Of a DNA stretch of 64,000 bases, positions 58,478 to 64,000 are shown one piece after another. Position 1 is the first letter of the stretch. Each line of letters opens with the position of its first letter. The notes under the pieces are model-generated. The model ran no database searches. It worked only from the letters and a program-made list of their open reading frames with translations, and was not told the origin of the DNA. This DNA is from Halalkalicoccus paucihalophilus (lineage in GTDB: Archaea; Halobacteriota; Halobacteria; Halobacteriales; Halalkalicoccaceae): positions 458,001 through 522,000 of the forward strand of contig NZ_LTAZ01000005.1 in NCBI RefSeq assembly GCF_001593955.1, in the 5' to 3' direction. A program made the translations under genes and the position numbers.

Positions 58478-60840
58478 TGTTCGACCGTTAGTTTCGCCGT
58501 CTCGACCCCGCTCACGTCGAGGTCGAAGGTCGCCTCGCCGTCCACGCTGTACTCGAGGCTCGCCGTCTCGCCCGCCGATATCGTCGGCGACCACTTGACG
58601 AACCACTCGCCGTCCATCTCTATTACTGTTCCCGCAGAGAGGTCGCTCGGCTCCGTCGAGACGATATCGGTGACGTCGAGGTCTTCGGCCGTGTTCGAGT
58701 GGTTCTCGACGAGCAGCTTCACCGAGCCGTTCTCGGTCACGCGCGAGACCTGGACGTTGTTCATGATTCGGGCGAGCGCCGCGTCGATGTTTGGCGATTC
58801 TCGCCCCGTCACTTCCGCGACCTTCTCGGCCATCTCGGGCAGGATCGTCGCCAGAACGTCCTGTTTCTTCCGGCGTTTGGCGATCGAGCGCTGTTTCGAG
58901 AGGTAGGACTTGAGCTCGCGGGCGGCCTCCCGGATCGCGAGTTCGATCTCGTCCTCGATCGCGGGGACGTTCGCGATGGCGTCCTTCGACTCACTCGTAA
59001 AGGGGACGTTCGTCGAGGCGACGTGGACCATCACGACCGCGGGGCCGTTCGGAAGGCCGCTGTCGCCGGGTTGATCCAGCCCGTAGTTGCGCCAGCCGAT
59101 CCGTTTGACCACGTCGGTGGTCGCACACGCCCCGCGCTGGTAGACGAGCGGGACGCGGTTCGCAAAGCGCATCACGTCGATGCTCCCCTCGGCAGGGATC
59201 TCGCCGCCGTAGGCGATACCGGCCTCGACGATGAACGGATCGCCGCCGTGGACCTCGGCGTCCCGGGTCGCCGCAGCGTAGAACTCGGCGTCGAACTCCT
59301 TTTTCAATCCCGCTTCAACCAACTCGTCGGTGATCGGCGCGAGGCAGTCCGTCGGCGGCGCGATGATGTCCGTCTCGCGCATCGCTGCGACGAGGTCGCG
59401 GGCTGCGTTGCGGTCGCTCGCAACCTCCCTCGCGAGCGGCACGTCGTCGGGAACCGTTTTCATGGCCGACCAAAACTCGGCGACGATGTTCTCGCGGGCG
59501 GTCTCGCCCACCGCGACGTCGTCGCGCTCTTGGGTCATGTCCGCCGCGCGGGCGACGTACTCTTCGAGGTCCGATCGGGTCAGGCGGTGTCGGCCGTCGT
59601 CGAACTTCGCGGCGATCCGCTGAGAGAGCGCCTCGATCGTCGCCTCGTCCTTTCGGGTGCTCGTCGCGGCGTCCACCAAGCGATAACACTCCCCCTCCCG
59701 ACTCTCGATGATCGCGCTCCACCCCGCCTCGACCGCTTTTTGACGGGCGGTCTCACCGAAGGTGCCGTGTTCGGCGGCGATACCGTCCGCGATCTCGGCG
59801 ACGATCGCTTCGAGTTCGTGGTGGGCGAGGTGGTCGCGGGCCGCGACCCCCTCCGCGATCCCGCTTGCGAACGCCTCGATCGCCTCGGCGGCTTTGTTCG
59901 TCGTCGCCTCGCTCACGGCGTCAGCTATTTCGTCCTCGGCAGTCGGTTCCCAGGCCATCTCGCGGCCGAAGTACCGGTCCCGGAAGTTGTCGAGCACCTT
60001 CCCGGCGGTCTTCTTACCGACGCGAGTGAACTCCTCCTGGAGAAAGCCCGACAGCGAATGGGAGTCGGTCGATCCGAGCATCTTGATGACCGTTCCGAGC
60101 TCGACACCGTGGGGGTGGGGGCGGATCTCCTCGGTCTCGGCGGGGAGTTGGTCGGTCGCCCGTTCAGCTTTGAACGAGTCGGAGGGCTCGTGGAGCTCGA
60201 TCCGGGCGTGGGGATTGACGACGGCGGTGTGTTTTATGTAGTCGCGAAGCTGTCCCCGGGCACGCATGTTCGCCTCCATCTCGAGTTCGATGCGCGTACC
60301 GTGGGGCCGATCCCACGAGGTGGTCTCTTCCCTACTTATCTCGGGTTCGTTGGTATCGGTGTCGATGATCAGTTCGAAGTACTGCGCTTCGTCCGAGCTC
60401 TGCGTTCGGGAAGTGATCTTCGCGGGCTTTCCGGAGGTGAGCTGGCTGTAGAGCACGGCAGCAGAGATACCGATCCCCTGCTGGCCGCGGGACTGTTCGC
60501 GGGCGTGGAACCGAGAGCCATACAGCAGCTTCCCGAAGACCTTGGGGATCTGCTCTTTGGTGATGCCGGGGCCGTTGTCCTCGACGACTAACCGATAGTA
60601 GTCCCCGACCTCCTTGATCTCGACGTAGATATCGGGGAGGATTCCGGCCTCCTCGGTGGCGTCCAAGGCGTTGTCGACGGCCTCCTTGACAGCGGTGACG
60701 AGTCCCCGAGCCCCGCTGTCGAACCCGAGCATGTGCTTGTTCTTCTCGAAGAACTCGGCGATGGAGATCTCCCGCTGATTGGCAGCGAGCTCGTCGGCGA
60801 TCCCCGGTTCGTCGCCGAGCGTCGACTGGAGCGACGTCAT
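58474..60840 (-). CDS. top6B: DNA topoisomerase VI subunit B
   Basis: 788 residues, the ATPase subunit. GHKL motifs: [17 protein letters not shown] (N box), [18 protein letters not shown] and [17 protein letters not shown] (G boxes). A transducer domain follows, and the C-terminus shows an Ig-like beta segment ([15 protein letters not shown] region). An insertion of roughly 150 residues (about 290-450) rich in Ala/Glu/Asp distinguishes it from shorter archaeal homologues and is a halophile feature. It overlaps top6A by 4 bp and is divergent from gyrB. Confidence 0.95.
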   Translation of the reverse strand: MTSLQSTLGDEPGIADELAANQREISIAEFFEKNKHMLGFDSGARGLVTAVKEAVDNALDATEEAGILPDIYVEIKEVGDYYRLVVEDNGPGITKEQIPKVFGKLLYGSRFHAREQSRGQQGIGISAAVLYSQLTSGKPAKITSRTQSSDEAQYFELIIDTDTNEPEISREETTSWDRPHGTRIELEMEANMRARGQLRDYIKHTAVVNPHARIELHEPSDSFKAERATDQLPAETEEIRPHPHGVELGTVIKMLGSTDSHSLSGFLQEEFTRVGKKTAGKVLDNFRDRYFGREMAWEPTAEDEIADAVSEATTNKAAEAIEAFASGIAEGVAARDHLAHHELEAIVAEIADGIAAEHGTFGETARQKAVEAGWSAIIESREGECYRLVDAATSTRKDEATIEALSQRIAAKFDDGRHRLTRSDLEEYVARAADMTQERDDVAVGETARENIVAEFWSAMKTVPDDVPLAREVASDRNAARDLVAAMRETDIIAPPTDCLAPITDELVEAGLKKEFDAEFYAAATRDAEVHGGDPFIVEAGIAYGGEIPAEGSIDVMRFANRVPLVYQRGACATTDVVKRIGWRNYGLDQPGDSGLPNGPAVVMVHVASTNVPFTSESKDAIANVPAIEDEIELAIREAARELKSYLSKQRSIAKRRKKQDVLATILPEMAEKVAEVTGRESPNIDAALARIMNNVQVSRVTENGSVKLLVENHSNTAEDLDVTDIVSTEPSDLSAGTVIEMDGEWFVKWSPTISAGETASLEYSVDGEATFDLDVSGVETAKLTVEQ

Positions 60841-62982
<2,142 letters not shown>

Positions 62983-63219
62983 AAGCCCTCCCAGTCGCTT
63001 GGCAGCGGCTGCTCGCCCTTTGCATGTCCACCAGGACAGCAGGGCGCGGCGCGCGATTACGCGCCGCTTTCGGGAAGACCAGCCCTTCCCCGCCCTGCTC
63101 GCGGAGCCGCCGGAAGTGGCGGCTTCGCTCGCACCGGCCACCGTGCCGTGGACCGCTACCACGGTACCACACCACGAACGACATCCACAGCGATCATCCC
63201 ACCCTGAACACCCCACACA
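62983..63219 (+). ncRNA. Densely structured gyrB-gyrA spacer
   Basis: Transcribed with the gyrase genes if they form one unit. An outer 9-bp stem (63038-63046 with 63091-63099) encloses two hairpins, 63046/47-63053 with 63060-63067 (loop CGATTA) and 63072-63077 with 63085-63090, giving a three-way junction. A third hairpin of 11 bp (63101-63111 with 63118-63128, one G-U pair) and a fourth of 9 bp (63143-63151 with 63159-63167, one G-U pair) follow. The last 52 bases before gyrA are unstructured. No open frame here looks like a protein. Whether it is a regulatory leader, a small RNA or a repeat family member is unknown. Confidence 0.55.
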
Positions 63220-64000
63220 ATGAGTTCTGACGTTCCGAGCCCGACCATCGACGCCGCACGCATCGACACCGTCCGAATCGAGGACGAGATGGAACAGTCG
63301 TACATCGACTATGCGATGAGCGTCATCGCGGGCCGCGCACTCCCGGACGTCCGGGACGGCTTGAAACCCGTCCACCGGCGCATCCTCTACGCGATGCACG
63401 AGATGGGCGTCTCGAGTCGCTCGGCTCACCGCAAGTCCTCCTCGATCGTCGGCGAGACGATGGGTGATTATCACCCCCACGGCGACAGCGCGATCTACGA
63501 CACGCTCGTCCGCATGTCCCAGGACTTCTCGATGCGCTACCCGCTCGTCGACGGACAAGGCAACTTCGGTTCGGTCGACGGTGACCCCGCGGCGGCCATG
63601 CGCTACACCGAGGCGCGCATGAGCCCGATCTCCGAGGAGCTGCTGACGGACATCGAAAAGGAGACCGTGGACTTCACGGCCAACTACGACGACCGACTCG
63701 AAGAGCCGGAGGTCCTTCCCGCCGCCGTCCCGAACCTCCTCGTGAACGGCTCGTCGGGAATCGCCGTCGGGATGAGTACGAACGTCCCGCCCCACAACCT
63801 GCGAGAAGTGATCGACGCGACGATCCACCTGATCGACGATCCGGGGTGTTCGATCCCGGACCTGATGGAGCACGTCAAGGGGCCCGATTTCCCGACGGGC
63901 GCGAACATCGTCGGCCGGGAGGCGATCCACTCGGCGTACACGACGGGCCGCGGTCGGCTCCGCGTACGCGCGGAGTTCAAACGCGAGCAGGCAGGCAAGC
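63220..64000 (+). CDS. gyrA: DNA gyrase subunit A, N-terminal part
   Basis: 260 codons visible; the gene continues beyond the window. It starts [20 protein letters not shown]. Breakage-reunion domain hallmarks: [58 protein letters not shown] and [20 protein letters not shown] with the catalytic Tyr129 in MRYTEARM. Ser90 and Asp94 stand at the positions of the E. coli quinolone-resistance residues Ser83 and Asp87. The start is unusual only in having a 52-base leader after the last hairpin. Confidence 0.96.
   Translation, partial: MSSDVPSPTIDAARIDTVRIEDEMEQSYIDYAMSVIAGRALPDVRDGLKPVHRRILYAMHEMGVSSRSAHRKSSSIVGETMGDYHPHGDSAIYDTLVRMSQDFSMRYPLVDGQGNFGSVDGDPAAAMRYTEARMSPISEELLTDIEKETVDFTANYDDRLEEPEVLPAAVPNLLVNGSSGIAVGMSTNVPPHNLREVIDATIHLIDDPGCSIPDLMEHVKGPDFPTGANIVGREAIHSAYTTGRGRLRVRAEFKREQAGK

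Noticed and set aside
58699..60591. 630-residue open frame opposite top6B
   Set aside because: Antisense of the conserved topoisomerase VI B gene, with no domain or start signal.

Overview
This window comes from an extremely halophilic archaeon of the class Halobacteria. DNA is GC-rich, and most proteins are acidic with Asp/Glu-rich linkers and tails. The gene content fits: a haloarchaeal gas-vesicle (gvp) locus, an aa3-type cytochrome oxidase cluster with its tiny companion membrane proteins, an archaeal nuo complex without NuoE/F/G, a proteasome beta subunit, and topoisomerase VI beside DNA gyrase. Many start codons lie about 25-30 nt from a TATA-like element, and many operon junctions are 4-bp ATGA overlaps. 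I cannot assign a genus. I saw no rRNA, convincing tRNA, CRISPR array or intact transposon.

Layout. 1-4.8 kb: the start of an unknown gene, an ABC-2 type exporter pair, and phosphate uptake genes pstS-pstC-pstA, with no pstB or phoU alongside. 5.1-14.3 kb: an aldo/keto reductase, then the respiratory oxidase region (membrane protein, CtaA-CtaB heme O synthase fusion, CoxB, CoxC, CoxA and several small proteins), interrupted by a decayed amphi-Trp gene. 14.4-23.6 kb: acyl-CoA and propionate-type metabolism (acyl-CoA synthetase, methylmalonyl-CoA mutase large subunit, acyl-CoA dehydrogenase, MmgE/PrpD protein), a CBS-ParB-like protein and a DHH phosphoesterase. 23.7-34.1 kb: the complete membrane and connecting part of respiratory complex I, nuoA-B-CD-H-I-J1-J2-K-L-M-N. 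34.2-38.9 kb: purE/purK and two coupled sulfatase-family genes. 39.1-42.0 kb: a trehalose synthesis operon (unknown gene, otsA, otsB, small zinc protein).

42.0-49.1 kb is the gas-vesicle locus. Divergent promoters serve gvpA-gvpO followed by three unusual genes (a coiled-coil zinc protein and two extremely acidic proteins) on one side, and gvpF-G-H-I-J-K-L-M on the other. gvpC, gvpN, gvpD and gvpE are absent. The eight gvp genes known to be sufficient for vesicle formation in haloarchaea are all present, plus gvpH and gvpI.

49.2-60.8 kb: ribH and an aminotransferase, a ring-cleaving dioxygenase, an XRE-CBS regulator, an archaeal UPF0212 protein, psmB, a GCS2-like ligase, an AI-2E family transporter, an intact amphi-Trp protein, and topoisomerase VI (top6B-top6A). 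61-64 kb: gyrB and the 5' part of gyrA. These two are separated by about 237 bp that can fold into a densely structured RNA.

The least explained items are the three-gene tail of the gvpA-gvpO operon and the structured gyrB-gyrA spacer. Others worth checking are the pst cluster without its ATPase, a sulfatase-family pair with different nucleophiles, a CBS-ParB fusion, and two small decayed genes (amphi-Trp and zinc ribbon).
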